Assembly (NCBI RefSeq): GCF_016722785.1
Contig: NZ_JAEQNE010000006.1
Location: 1-64,000, forward strand
Reading direction: 5' to 3'
Source: Ramlibacter monticola
GTDB lineage: Bacteria; Pseudomonadota; Gammaproteobacteria; Burkholderiales; Burkholderiaceae_C
DNA length: 64,000 nt
The notes below the pieces were generated by a model that was not told the origin of the DNA, did not search any database, and saw nothing but the letters and a program-made list of their open reading frames with translations. The position numbers and the translations under genes were made by a program. Below, in pieces: positions 33,990 to 43,084 of this stretch. Position 1 is the stretch's first letter. Every line of letters starts with the position of its first letter.

Positions 33990-35396
33990 TCAGATCGGTT
34001 CCGCCACCAGGTCGTGGCCGTCGGTGGCCACGATGCGCGCCTTCGTGAACTCGCCCACGCCCAGCCGCTTGCTGAGCTTCTGCGGCGGCAGCAGCTTCAC
34101 GGTACCGTCGATCTCCGGCGCGTCCGCGTACGAGCGGCCCACGCCGCCCTTGCGGCCCAGCGCCGGCGCCGAATCCACCAGCACCTGCATGGTCGCGCCG
34201 ACGCGACGCTTCAGGCGCGCGGCGGAGACCTCTTCGGCGACCGCCATGAAGCGCGCGCGGCGCTCCTCGCGCACGGCCTGCGGCAGCATGCCGGGCAGTT
34301 CGTTGGCGGCTGCACCTTCCACGGGGCTGTAGGCGAAGCAGCCGGCGCGGTCGATCTGCGCCTCGCGCAGGAAGTCCAGCAGGTGCTGGAACTCCTCCTC
34401 CGTCTCGCCGGGGAAGCCGGCGATGAAGGTGCTGCGGATCACCAGCTCCGGGCACAGCTCGCGCCAGCGCGCGATGCGCTCCAGGTTCCTCTCGCCGCTC
34501 GCGGGGCGCTTCATCCGGCGCAGCACCTCGGGGTGGCTGTGCTGGAAGGGCACGTCCAGGTAAGGCAGCACCCGACCCTGCGCCATCAGCGAGACGACCT
34601 CGTCGACGTGCGGGTACGGGTACACGTAGTGCAGCCGCACCCAGGCGCCGTGCGGCTCGGCCAGTTCGCCGAGTGCCTGCACCAGTTCCAGCATGCGGGT
34701 GCGCACCGGGCGGCCGTCGAAGAAGCCGGTGCGGTACTTGACGTCGACGCCGTAGGCGGACGTGTCCTGGCTCACCACCAGCAACTCCTTCACGCCGCCC
34801 TCGAACAGCGCCTTCGCCTCCTTCAGCACGTCGCCGATAGGGCGGCTCACGAGGTCGCCGCGCATCGAGGGAATGATGCAGAAGGTGCAGCGGTGGTTGC
34901 AGCCCTCGCTGATCTTCAGGTAGGCGTAGTGCTTCGGCGTGAGCTTGATGCCGGCGGGCGGCACCAGGTCGACGAAGGGATCGTGCGGCTTGGGCAGGTG
35001 CGCGTGCACCGCGTCCATCACTTCCTGCGTGGCGTGCGGGCCCGTGACGGCCAGCACCGAGGGATGGACGCCGGCCACCATGTTGCCGCCGTCCTCGCCC
35101 TTGCGGGCGCCGAGGCAGCCGGTGACGATCACCTTGCCGTTGGCGGCCAGGGCCTCGCCGATCGTGTCGAGGCTTTCCTTCACGGCGTCGTCGATGAAGC
35201 CGCAGGTGTTCACGATCACGAGGTCGGCGCCCTCGAAGGTCTTGGAGGTGGTGTAGCCCTCGGCGCTGAGCTGGGTCAGGATCAGCTCGGAATCGGTCAA
35301 GGCCTTCGGGCAGCCGAGGCTCACGAAGCCCACCTTGGGCACGGCAGAGGCAGGGGAAGCGGAAACGGGAAGATCCGGGGACGCGATGTCGCTCAT
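33990..35396 (-). CDS. rimO: ribosomal protein S12 methylthiotransferase RimO
   Basis: Radical-SAM enzyme that adds a methylthio group to Asp88 of S12. The N-terminal domain has the first cluster cysteines ([32 protein letters not shown]). The radical SAM motif CNHRCTFC sits in [19 protein letters not shown], and the C-terminal TRAM domain ends the 468-aa protein. A preceding ~20-residue Ser/Ala/Pro-rich leader is variable; the start ATG at 35396 is taken. Confidence 0.97.
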   Translation of the reverse strand: MSDIASPDLPVSASPASAVPKVGFVSLGCPKALTDSELILTQLSAEGYTTSKTFEGADLVIVNTCGFIDDAVKESLDTIGEALAANGKVIVTGCLGARKGEDGGNMVAGVHPSVLAVTGPHATQEVMDAVHAHLPKPHDPFVDLVPPAGIKLTPKHYAYLKISEGCNHRCTFCIIPSMRGDLVSRPIGDVLKEAKALFEGGVKELLVVSQDTSAYGVDVKYRTGFFDGRPVRTRMLELVQALGELAEPHGAWVRLHYVYPYPHVDEVVSLMAQGRVLPYLDVPFQHSHPEVLRRMKRPASGERNLERIARWRELCPELVIRSTFIAGFPGETEEEFQHLLDFLREAQIDRAGCFAYSPVEGAAANELPGMLPQAVREERRARFMAVAEEVSAARLKRRVGATMQVLVDSAPALGRKGGVGRSYADAPEIDGTVKLLPPQKLSKRLGVGEFTKARIVATDGHDLVAEPI

Positions 35397-35424
35397 CCCC
35401 GTATTGTCGTTGTTATCGAAAGAC

Positions 35425-35955
35425 CTATTTCTTGATGCCGAATGCGCCGAGCATCTGCTCCGTGTTCTTCTGCACCTGCTCCTGCATCTTCTCGAACATG
35501 TTCTTCGACTGCTCGGCGTAGTTGCCCATCATGCCCTGCAGGGGGTTCTGCAGGTTCATGAACTGGGCCCACATCTCCGGCGTGAAATTCTTCGTCTGTT
35601 CGGCCACCTGGGACTGCAGGTCGGTGAAGGCCTGGACGTTCTTCTCGATGTAGCTGCCCATGAAGCCCTGCATGGCGTGGCCGTAGAAGCGGATGATGTT
35701 GGCCAGCGCCGCCTCGCTGAACATCGGGGCCCCGCCCGCTTCCTCTTCCAGGATGATCTGCAGCAGGATGCTGCGCGTGAGGTCCTCGTTGGTCTTGGCG
35801 TCGCGCACGACGAAGGCCTGGCTGTCCATCACCAGCTGCTTGACCTCGGTCAGCGTGATGTACGTCGAAGTGTCGGTGTCGTAGAGCCGCCGGTTCGGGT
35901 ACTTCTTGATGATGCGCTGCGCCGGCTTGGCGCCGCTGATTTTCTTGCTCGTCAC
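35425..35955 (-). CDS. phaR: polyhydroxyalkanoate synthesis repressor PhaR
   Basis: DNA- and PHA-binding regulator that controls phasin genes. The N-terminal PHB accumulation domain ([20 protein letters not shown] near 12-31) is followed by two PHB_acc repeats and a Gln/Met-rich C-terminal helix. The chosen start is GTG at 35955 ([10 protein letters not shown], 176 aa) with AGGAG nine bases upstream. A longer frame from 36000 would begin next to the promoter. A candidate operator and a TAGAAT -10 lie just upstream, consistent with the autoregulation known for PhaR. Confidence 0.93.
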   Translation of the reverse strand: MTSKKISGAKPAQRIIKKYPNRRLYDTDTSTYITLTEVKQLVMDSQAFVVRDAKTNEDLTRSILLQIILEEEAGGAPMFSEAALANIIRFYGHAMQGFMGSYIEKNVQAFTDLQSQVAEQTKNFTPEMWAQFMNLQNPLQGMMGNYAEQSKNMFEKMQEQVQKNTEQMLGAFGIKK

Positions 35956-35992
35956 GAAACGGGGCTCCTCTGGGCGGGTCTGGCGCCCGCAC

Positions 35993-36014
35993 TGTTGCAA
36001 TGCAGCAGATTCTA
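35993..36014 (-). promoter_or_regulatory. phaR promoter with overlapping inverted-repeat operator
   Basis: TAGAAT on the minus strand at 36009-36014 is the candidate -10. The adjoining TGTTGCA-A-TGCAGCA (35993-36007) is a 6-of-7 inverted repeat covering the predicted start. PhaR proteins bind TGCA-type dyads, so autorepression is a reasonable inference. The -35 is weak. Confidence 0.45.
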
Positions 36015-36024
36015 GGGAGAGGAT

Positions 36025-36044
36025 AAACCCGGGGTGCGGGGTTT
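36025..36044 (-). terminator. hairpin between DUF2189 gene and phaR
   Basis: AAACCC/GGGTTT stem with an 8-base GC loop, about 75 bases after the DUF2189 stop and just upstream of the phaR promoter. No long T-run; weak terminator candidate. The rest of the 36045-36119 stretch shows nothing recognisable. Confidence 0.3.
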
Positions 36045-36119
36045 AACCCTTAGCTGTTGGGCTTGTGCCGAAACTGTCGTCGGCGCCCCTACCCCGTGAC
36101 GCACGACGCGCGCAGGCCG

Positions 36120-36908
36120 CTAGTCCTCGCGCGCGACCAGCCCGCGGTAGGCGTGCCAGCTGGCGTGCGCGATCCAGGGGAACACCACCACCAGCCCCAG
36201 CATGAGCGTGAGCAGGCCGATCCAGGTGATGACGGCGATCAGCAGCGCCCACAGCAGCATGGGACCGGGGTTGCGAAGGCAGCAGCGCACGCTGGTGATG
36301 GCGGCCGTGATCACGTCCACCGGCCGGTCCAGCAGCAGCGGCACCGTGATCACGCTCAGCGCGAACACCACCGCCGCGATCAGCGCGCCGGCGGCGGCCA
36401 GGGCGAGCAGCAGCGGCACGTGCGCGCCCGAGAAGATCAGGCTCGTGAGCAGGTTGGCGGCCTGCAGGGGCTCGCCGCGGTAGAACGCGGCGAACACGAT
36501 CGCGGCGACCCGTTCCCAGAAGATCAGCGCCACCGCCAGCATGAAGCCGAACAGCGCGATGGACGACGCGTTGGCGCGCCATGCCGCGCGGGCTTCGGCC
36601 GGGTCCAGGGTGTCGCCCCGCTCCAGCTGGCGCGTGAACCCGTAGATGGCGATCGCCGCGAACGGCGCGACGAAGAGGAAGCCGCCCAGGAGCGCGGGAG
36701 CGAGGTACGCCACCTTCCACGTGGCGGCCAGCAGCAGCCAGCCCGCCACCGCGACGGCGATGCCCACCTGGAGGCTGGGACGCAGGCTGCGACGGAGGTC
36801 GCGCGCGCCCAGCCGCAGCCATTCGATGGGTGTCTCCAGCGCCACCTGCCGCACCTGCGGCTCCGCCGCGGGCTGCACGGCATGGTCTCGGTCGAACGCA
36901 TGGTCCAT
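36120..36908 (-). CDS. DUF2189 multi-spanning membrane protein
   Basis: 262 residues with about six hydrophobic helices starting near residue 48 (VGIAVAVAGWLLLAATWKV). A soluble N-terminal segment (PEVRQV-like, with ETPIEWLRLGARDLRRS) matches DUF2189 proteins. ERVAAIVFAAFYRG and LLRNPGPMLLWALLI-type segments are typical of the family. Its function is unknown, though often proposed as a cytochrome-associated or transport-related membrane protein. Alone in its transcription unit, opposite nothing. Confidence 0.8.
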   Translation of the reverse strand: MDHAFDRDHAVQPAAEPQVRQVALETPIEWLRLGARDLRRSLRPSLQVGIAVAVAGWLLLAATWKVAYLAPALLGGFLFVAPFAAIAIYGFTRQLERGDTLDPAEARAAWRANASSIALFGFMLAVALIFWERVAAIVFAAFYRGEPLQAANLLTSLIFSGAHVPLLLALAAAGALIAAVVFALSVITVPLLLDRPVDVITAAITSVRCCLRNPGPMLLWALLIAVITWIGLLTLMLGLVVVFPWIAHASWHAYRGLVARED

Positions 36909-36948
36909 GGCGGTCCCCTTCAGAAGGATGGGGATGCCATCGTAGACC

Positions 36949-39747
36949 TCATGCCGGCCGGGCGCCAGCCTCGTCCGGACCCCCGCTCACCAGCACGCCG
37001 ATCTGCCGTGCGCGGTCCAGCACGTGCTTGCGATTCGCGCCGCCGAGCTTGCTCAGCAGGTTCTTGACGTGCCACTTCACCGTCTCGTCCCCGAGGCCGA
37101 GGGAAGCCGCGATCCGCTTGTTCGGCAGGCCCAGTGCGAGGCAGCGCAGGACTTCGCGTTCGCGCGGCGTCAGCAGCTGCGTCTCGATGACGCGGAACGC
37201 CGGCGCCGCGCCCGGCTCGGGACGCGGCTGCGGCGGCTCGCCCGGCGAGGGAGCGGCGGGTTCGAGGGCCGCCGGCATCAGGTTCCGCAAGTCGGGGTGG
37301 GTGTCCTGGAGGATCGCGTCCAGGCCGTACGCGGCGGCGAAGCTGGCCGCTTCGTGCAGGTCCTGCTCGGCCCCGGGACGCCCGGTGCGGTATTTCGCCA
37401 GCGCCCGCAGCAGCTGGAACATCAGGCGCTGGCGGCCCAGCCGCAGGGCCGCGGCCGCCGGCAGTCCGGCCTCGACGTGCGGCAGGGCTGCCTCGTGGTC
37501 TTTCGCCGCCAGGGCCGTGTAGGCACGCGCCAGGCACAGGACGACCCCGCGGTAGCCGCTGCCCCAGGCGTGGGCCTGCACCGCAGGCGAGGCGCAGACC
37601 TGCTCCAGCCGCGCGAGCAGGTCGGCGCAGGCGGCCGCCCGGCGGGCGTGCGAGTGGAACCGGATCTGCTCGACGAGGGACTCGACGACGTAGCGGGGCA
37701 CGTCCTGCAATTCGCCCAGGAAGCACAGCCGCTGCAGCAGTCCGAGCGCCCGCGCTTCGTCGCCCTCGGCGACCGCCAGCCGCGCCGCCGTTCCGAAGCC
37801 GAGGATCACCGGCCGGAACATCTGCACCCGCTCCAGCACGTCGAGCCGGTCCGCCAGCAGCTCGTGCGCCTGCGCCCGCTCGCCCCGGTGCCAGCGCGCC
37901 GCGGCCAGCAGCGCGGCCACCGCGGTCGCGAAGGTGCTGCGCCGTCCCAGCGCCGATTCGAGCTCGCCCAGGAGCGGCTCCAGGATCGCAACGGCTTCGC
38001 CCGGATTGGCGTCCCACTGGAAGCTGTCGCCCTCGCTCGCGCGGCGGAAGAAGGACGCCAAGGTGGTGTCCGGATGCCCGCGCGGCACCTTCAGCAGCGT
38101 CCAGACGTGCCGCGACAGCTCGACCTGCCCCGCGTACAGGCTCATGAGGCTGCGGGCGAAGGTCAGGAAGAGGTCGAGGGCGATGCAGCCCTTGCCGAAT
38201 TCGCCCTCCCACTCGCCCACGAGGCGGGACACCGCGGCGCCGTCGTCGCGACAGGTGGCTGCGCGCAGCAGGACCGCCGCGGCTTCGCGCCGCAGGGCAG
38301 GCTCCGCGCCGGGGCGCCGCAGCAGGCCCCGGACCAGCCGCTCGCGCTTGGCCTCGTGCCGGGCGGAGTTGGCCAGCACCGACGCCGCGGTCACGGCCAG
38401 CGAGGGACGCGCCAGCAGCTCGGATTCGGGGATCGCATCCACCCAGCGCAGCGCCCGGTCGAAGTCGCCCCGCCCCCAGATCACGGGCAGGCTCTTCTGG
38501 GCCAGGTCGTAGGCCAGTTCGTGCTGGCGCGCCGCCAGCGCGTGTTCCACCGCATGCTCCGCCATGTCCCTGGCCGCGAACCACTTCGCGGCCCGCAGGT
38601 GCAGGCGCGTGCGCTCCGACTCGTCGAGCTCCATGTCCGCGCGCCGCCGCAGGTGCCCGCGCGCGAGGCTGTGCAGGCGCACCCAGCCGCCGCTCACGAG
38701 CGGGTCGAACAAGGGTGCCATGTCGACCAGCCGGTTCAACACTGCGGGACTGTCCGGCCGCCCGGTGATCGCCGCGCACAGTTCCCCGTTCAGCAGCGGC
38801 GGGTCGCTCACGCGGATGAGGAAATCGACGTCCTCCTGCGGCAGTTCCCCGAGCACGAAGCGCTGCAGGTACTGGTCGAAGCCGCCGAAGCCCTGGTGGG
38901 CCCGCTCCAGCACCTGCTCGATGTCGGCGCTGTCCAGCGCGGCCGAGCCGATCATCTGCACCCCCAGCGGCCAGCCGCCGGTCAGCTCGAACGCGCGCAG
39001 CCCGTGCACGGGTTCGACCCGCTTGCCGAGCCGGCGCCGCAGCACCTGGGCGACTTCGGCCCGGCTGAACAGGAGGTCGCGCGCGGTGACCACGGCCAGT
39101 CCGCCATCCCCCGCCGCGTACGACACGAAGCCGGGCAGCGGGACCTGGCTGGCCAACACCAGGCTCAGGTTCGCGGGTGCGTTGAGCACCAGGTAGCGGA
39201 GGTAATCCCGCGCGGCCGCTTCGGGCGCGAGATGCACGTTGTCCAGCATCAGCAGGACCTCGCTGGACAGAAGCGCGACGCGCGCCAGCCAGTTCGTCGG
39301 ACCGTCCATGGCCTGCTGCGTTCCCGACGCGAGTTCGCCCACGCGCGACTCCAGCGCCCCGCCGCCCCCGACCGCGAGCGCCGTGCGCAGTCCCTGCACG
39401 AAACGCTGCGGCCCGTCGGCCTCGTCGAGCGACAGCCACACGACGACGGCGCCGCGCTGCAAGGCCTGCCTGCGCCACTGCGTGAGCAGGGAAGTCTTGC
39501 CGTAGCCGGCGGGTGCCTGCACCAGCAGCGCATGCCGGTCGACCAGCAGGGGGGCGTCGAGGGACAGCCGTTCGCGCGTGATCAGCGCGCGCGGCGTGCG
39601 CGGCGCGGTCGCCTTGAGCGTCAGCTCGGGATCGAGCGCGGCGGGCGCGGCATAGCGGATGCGGGAGCGTGGGGTGCTCCCGGCGCGTTCGAACACCGGC
39701 GGGCGGGTGTCAGCTCGGGCAAGCTCGGCCTGCATCGGGCCCAGCAT
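36949..39747 (-). CDS. MalT-like LuxR-family ATP-dependent transcription regulator
   Basis: Large (932 aa) signal-transducing STAND ATPase. The P-loop APAGYGKTSLL lies near residues 78-88, the Walker B-like VLLMLDNVHLAPEA near 180, and a long helical-repeat sensor region (TPR-like, Ala/Leu/Arg rich) covers ~330-840. The C-terminal LuxR helix-turn-helix begins LLTPREREVLRCLALGLPNK with the second part ETVKWHVKNLLSKLG. The start at MLGPMQAELARAD is chosen because the ~58 upstream residues are low-quality. The inducer is unknown. Divergent from a response regulator gene across 257 bases. Confidence 0.88.
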   Translation of the reverse strand: MLGPMQAELARADTRPPVFERAGSTPRSRIRYAAPAALDPELTLKATAPRTPRALITRERLSLDAPLLVDRHALLVQAPAGYGKTSLLTQWRRQALQRGAVVVWLSLDEADGPQRFVQGLRTALAVGGGGALESRVGELASGTQQAMDGPTNWLARVALLSSEVLLMLDNVHLAPEAAARDYLRYLVLNAPANLSLVLASQVPLPGFVSYAAGDGGLAVVTARDLLFSRAEVAQVLRRRLGKRVEPVHGLRAFELTGGWPLGVQMIGSAALDSADIEQVLERAHQGFGGFDQYLQRFVLGELPQEDVDFLIRVSDPPLLNGELCAAITGRPDSPAVLNRLVDMAPLFDPLVSGGWVRLHSLARGHLRRRADMELDESERTRLHLRAAKWFAARDMAEHAVEHALAARQHELAYDLAQKSLPVIWGRGDFDRALRWVDAIPESELLARPSLAVTAASVLANSARHEAKRERLVRGLLRRPGAEPALRREAAAVLLRAATCRDDGAAVSRLVGEWEGEFGKGCIALDLFLTFARSLMSLYAGQVELSRHVWTLLKVPRGHPDTTLASFFRRASEGDSFQWDANPGEAVAILEPLLGELESALGRRSTFATAVAALLAAARWHRGERAQAHELLADRLDVLERVQMFRPVILGFGTAARLAVAEGDEARALGLLQRLCFLGELQDVPRYVVESLVEQIRFHSHARRAAACADLLARLEQVCASPAVQAHAWGSGYRGVVLCLARAYTALAAKDHEAALPHVEAGLPAAAALRLGRQRLMFQLLRALAKYRTGRPGAEQDLHEAASFAAAYGLDAILQDTHPDLRNLMPAALEPAAPSPGEPPQPRPEPGAAPAFRVIETQLLTPREREVLRCLALGLPNKRIAASLGLGDETVKWHVKNLLSKLGGANRKHVLDRARQIGVLVSGGPDEAGARPA

Positions 39748-39793
39748 GCCATGGATGCGGCGCCGCGGCAAAGCCCGAATTCCACTGCCGAGC

Positions 39794-39913
39794 GGCGCAT
39801 CGTTGGCGTCACGGCCCGCCCCCCCGCCTTCATTCGTGCGCAGCGGCGCTTCGGGCCACCCAGCCCGCTTGACGTCCTGCCCGCGCGCCCCCACCGATGG
39901 GGGGCGCATCGTT
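39794..39913. promoter_or_regulatory. intergenic region with a direct repeat GGCGCATCGTT
   Basis: Between the two divergent regulators, GGCGCATCGTT occurs at 39794-39804 and again at 39903-39913 in the same orientation. It may be a binding site pair for either regulator. No convincing -10 or -35 elements were found by eye in this 257-base gap. Confidence 0.25.
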
Positions 39914-40004
39914 CCGGGCAAGAGGACACAGTGCCCGCATGTTTCGGGAATCCTCGTCCCCGGCTTCGGGAAGTGTGCGCCCCCGCCCGGAGGGGAAGCC
40001 GTCG

Positions 40005-40727
40005 ATGGAGATCCGCGTCGCGGCCGTCGACGACGATCCGGCGCAGTTGAGCCTCCTCGCCAGCACCATGCGCGCGATGGGCCATGGCTGCCACACCTTT
40101 ACCAGCGGCAAGGCCCTGCTGCGCGCGATGCGCACCGAGACCTTCGACCTGCTCCTGGTCGACTGGCAGATGCCGGACATGAGCGGGCCGGACCTGGTGA
40201 TGTGGATCCGCGAAAAGGTCTCGACCACCCTGCCCGTGATGTTCGTAACCGTGCGCGACGAGGAATGCGACATCGTGCGCGGCCTGAACTGCGGTGCCGA
40301 CGACTACATGTGCAAGCCCGTCCGGGTGGGCGAACTGATGGCCCGCACGCGCGCGCTGCTGCGGCGCGGACGCAGCGGCCAGCAGGAACAGTCGGACGTG
40401 CGGCGCTTCGGCGACGTGGAATTCGACACCAGGACGCGCGCGGTGACGATGAAGGGTAGCCCCATCGACCTGCGCGGGCGCGAGTACGACCTGGCGCTCT
40501 TCCTGTTCAAGAACGTCGGGCAGCCGCTGTCCCGGCGCCACCTCACCGAGGCGCTGTGGGGTTTCGGCGTGGAGCTCAACTCGCGGACGCTGGACACGCT
40601 GGTTTCGATGGTGCGCGGCAAGATGAAGCTGCGGCCCGAGAACGGGTTCAAGCTGGGTGCCGTGTACAACGTTGGCTACCGGCTGGACGTCCTCGGCGAC
40701 GGCAGCGCAGGCGCGGCCACGAAATGA
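40005..40727 (+). CDS. orphan OmpR-family response regulator
   Basis: The receiver domain has the acidic pair in VAAVDDDPAQ, phosphoacceptor Asp53 (LLLVDWQMPDMSG), Thr82 and Lys104 (DDYMCKPVR). The C-terminal winged helix (~135-228) has DLRGREYDLALFLFKNVGQP and SRRHLTEALWG. The start at MEIRVAAVDDD has a GGAGG-type site; upstream in-frame ATGs are less likely. 240 aa. No histidine kinase is adjacent. The stop overlaps the next tiny ORF (ATGA). Confidence 0.92.
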   Translation: MEIRVAAVDDDPAQLSLLASTMRAMGHGCHTFTSGKALLRAMRTETFDLLLVDWQMPDMSGPDLVMWIREKVSTTLPVMFVTVRDEECDIVRGLNCGADDYMCKPVRVGELMARTRALLRRGRSGQQEQSDVRRFGDVEFDTRTRAVTMKGSPIDLRGREYDLALFLFKNVGQPLSRRHLTEALWGFGVELNSRTLDTLVSMVRGKMKLRPENGFKLGAVYNVGYRLDVLGDGSAGAATK

Positions 40728-40804
40728 CGCAGTTGGGTCGGATCGCCGCCGCGGCCTGGTTTCTCGCGGCCACGACGCTCTCGCTCGCCCCCGCTCAGCC
40801 CTAG
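40724..40804 (+). CDS. 26-residue signal-peptide-like micro-ORF
   Basis: Starts in an ATGA overlap with the response regulator stop. The product MTQLGRIAAAAWFLAATTLSLAPAQP has exactly the layout of an export signal (short charged start, hydrophobic core, Ala-x-x cleavage region) but then stops. It may be a decayed remnant of a periplasmic protein gene or a tiny membrane peptide. Too short for family assignment. Confidence 0.35.
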   Translation: MTQLGRIAAAAWFLAATTLSLAPAQP

Positions 40805-40908
40805 GTCCTTGGTCCAATGTGCGCCCGGACCGTGCGGCGTAACGTAACGATACCTGCGCCGCCTCTCCCCGACAGAATCCGCCGGCAAGAACGATCCTGG
40901 AGGCCGTC

Positions 40909-42414
40909 ATGCGATGCCCGCCCTTGCATTCCCTGCCCTGGCGTTCGTGTGCCGCGCGCCTCGGGCGCATGACGCTCCTTGCGGCCTTTCTGCTGGGCAC
41001 CGCACCTCTCGTTTCAGCGCAAGGCAAACCGTCTCCTTCGACGGGGCGCCAGCTCAGTCTCGAAAACCAGGCCCGGCAGGGCGACTTCGACCAGATGGTG
41101 GAGCGGCGCCTCATCCGCGTGCTGGTGCCGCCCGGCAGGACCCTGTTCTTCATCGACAAGGGACAGGAGCGCGGGATCACGGCGGAGAACCTGCGCGATT
41201 TCGAGCGCCACCTGAACCGCAAGTACGGCAAGCAACTCGGAAAGAGGCCCCTGACCGTCGTCCTGGTCCCGACGACGCAAGACAAGCTCCTGGCCGGCGT
41301 GAGCCAGGGCGTGGGGGACATTGCCGCCGGGAACATCACTGTGACGGACGAGCGCCGCAAGGTCCTCGACTTCGTGGCGCCCAAGGAAGGCGTGAAGGTG
41401 CGCGAACTGATCGCCACCGGTCCCAAGGCCCCGGAGATCAAGTCGCTGGACGATCTCTCGGGCAAGACCTTGCACGTCCGGCCGTCGACGAGTTTCGCGG
41501 AAAGCGTGGCGGCGCTCAACCAGCGGTTCCAGGCTGCGGGCAAGGCGCCGGCCAAGGTGATCCCGCTGCCCGACGCGCTGGCAGACGAGGACAAGCTGGA
41601 GATGCTGAATGCCGGCGTGCTCGACGTGGTCGTGGTCGACGACTGGCTGGGGCGGGTCTGGGCGCAGGTCCTGCCGAAGGTCAGGCTGCGCGACGACCTG
41701 GTCCTGCGCCAGGAGGGCGCGATCGGCTGGGGCATCCGGAAGAACAGTCCCAAGCTGGAGGCGGAGATCGTCGACTTCTTCGCGAACTACGCCAAGAAGC
41801 AGGGGACGCTGGACGCGCGCGTGGCCCAGTACTTCAGGCGCGTCAAGCAGATCCGCAACAACTCCAGCGGGGCCGAGGCCAAGCGCTTCGAGGACACCCT
41901 TGCGCTGTTCAGCAAGTACGGCACCCGGTACAAGTTCGACCCGCTCATGCTCGCGGCGCAGGGCTACCAGGAATCGCAGCTGCGGCAGGAAGCGCGCAGC
42001 CACGTCGGCGCGATCGGCGTGATGCAGGTGATGCCTGCCACCGGCAAGGAGCTGAACGTCGGCGACATCACGACGCTCGAGCCGAACATCCATGCCGGGG
42101 CCAAGTACATGGACCAGTTGATGACGCGTCACTTCCCGGACGCGAAATTCAGCGAGGCGGACCGCTCCCTTTTTGCCTTCGCCGCCTACAACGCGGGGCC
42201 GGGCAACATCGGCAAGATGCGCAAGGAGGCGGCGAAGCGCGGACTCGACCAGGACAAGTGGTTCAACAACGTCGAGGTCGTGACGGCGGAGAAGATCGGG
42301 ATCGAGACCACCACGTACGTCCGCAACATCTACAAGTACTACGTGGCTTACCGGCTGCTCGAAGATGCGCGCTCCGCGCCGGTTGCGGGCAATGCATCCG
42401 GCGCGAAGAAGTAG
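40909..42414 (+). CDS. MltF-like membrane-bound lytic transglycosylase
   Basis: Periplasmic peptidoglycan lytic enzyme. Signal peptide over residues ~20-38 (MTLLAAFLLGTAPLVSA). An SBP_bac_3 solute-binding-like domain covers ~65-300 (GVGDIAAGNITVTDERRKVL). The SLT domain has catalytic Glu355 in LAAQGYQESQLRQEA, AIGVMQVMPATGKEL, and FAAYNAGPGNIGKMR. 501 aa, MltF-type fusion. The start at 40909 has GGAGG upstream. Convergent with the Ysc84 gene, 13 bases apart. Length and order match MltF, but orthology to mltF is not proven. Confidence 0.9.
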   Translation: MRCPPLHSLPWRSCAARLGRMTLLAAFLLGTAPLVSAQGKPSPSTGRQLSLENQARQGDFDQMVERRLIRVLVPPGRTLFFIDKGQERGITAENLRDFERHLNRKYGKQLGKRPLTVVLVPTTQDKLLAGVSQGVGDIAAGNITVTDERRKVLDFVAPKEGVKVRELIATGPKAPEIKSLDDLSGKTLHVRPSTSFAESVAALNQRFQAAGKAPAKVIPLPDALADEDKLEMLNAGVLDVVVVDDWLGRVWAQVLPKVRLRDDLVLRQEGAIGWGIRKNSPKLEAEIVDFFANYAKKQGTLDARVAQYFRRVKQIRNNSSGAEAKRFEDTLALFSKYGTRYKFDPLMLAAQGYQESQLRQEARSHVGAIGVMQVMPATGKELNVGDITTLEPNIHAGAKYMDQLMTRHFPDAKFSEADRSLFAFAAYNAGPGNIGKMRKEAAKRGLDQDKWFNNVEVVTAEKIGIETTTYVRNIYKYYVAYRLLEDARSAPVAGNASGAKK

Positions 42415-42427
42415 CGTTCGCCTTCGC

Positions 42428-42988
42428 TCAGTTCAGGTCGCCGTCCTTCCAGGCCTTCAGGCCGGACACCGCCGCGCCCGCCTGCAGGCCAGCCTTGGTC
42501 AGGGCGAAGAACCTGCCGCCCTGCACGTTGCCGGCGCCTGCCCCGACGTTGGCGGCGCTGGTCCCCGTGCCCGCGCCCGCGGCTGCGCTGGCCGAGGCCT
42601 CCCAGCCCTTGTCGATGAAGTCGGCCAGCGCCTTCGGGCTGTCGAAGACGAAGAGATACCGCGTGTCCGACGCGCCGAGCTGGAAGCCCGCGCTCGCCTG
42701 CGCGACGTTCATGAACGTGTCCTTGCCGGTCTTGGCGTCGTGCGCGACGCCCTTGCCGCCGGCCCCGCCGAGGCCGAAGCTGAGGCCGTACGTCGTGAAC
42801 ACGGCGTAGCCGGGCGCCTTCGACACGGCGGCCTTGAGATTGGGATCGGCCTTGTAGAAGTCCTGCAGCGCCTGCGTGGCCTTGGCCTTGACCTCGGACT
42901 GCTTGGCGCCCTTGTCGCCCTGGGCGTGGGCAGTGGCGCCCACGGCGGCGAGGGTGGGGACTGCGATGAGGAACTTGCGTCGTTGCAT
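42428..42988 (-). CDS. YSC84/SYLF-domain lipid-binding protein, exported
   Basis: 186 aa with a Tat-like or Sec signal (MQRRKFLIAVPTLAAVGATAHA), then a Ysc84 domain: VSKAPGYAVFTTYGLSFGLGGAGGKG and NVAQASAGFQLGASDTRYLFVF. Bacterial SYLF proteins bind membrane lipids; the role is not settled. A Gly/Ala-rich insert (AAGAGTGTSAANVGAGAG) lies before the C-terminal segment. Confidence 0.82.
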   Translation of the reverse strand: MQRRKFLIAVPTLAAVGATAHAQGDKGAKQSEVKAKATQALQDFYKADPNLKAAVSKAPGYAVFTTYGLSFGLGGAGGKGVAHDAKTGKDTFMNVAQASAGFQLGASDTRYLFVFDSPKALADFIDKGWEASASAAAGAGTGTSAANVGAGAGNVQGGRFFALTKAGLQAGAAVSGLKAWKDGDLN

Positions 42989-43084
42989 GAGAACCCTCCG
43001 TATGGAAGTTGCGGCGAAACCATTGATCCTCGCGCGGCGCCCGTCGGCGCCGTATTGGACGAAGGTCCCATGCTCGAGCCGACC

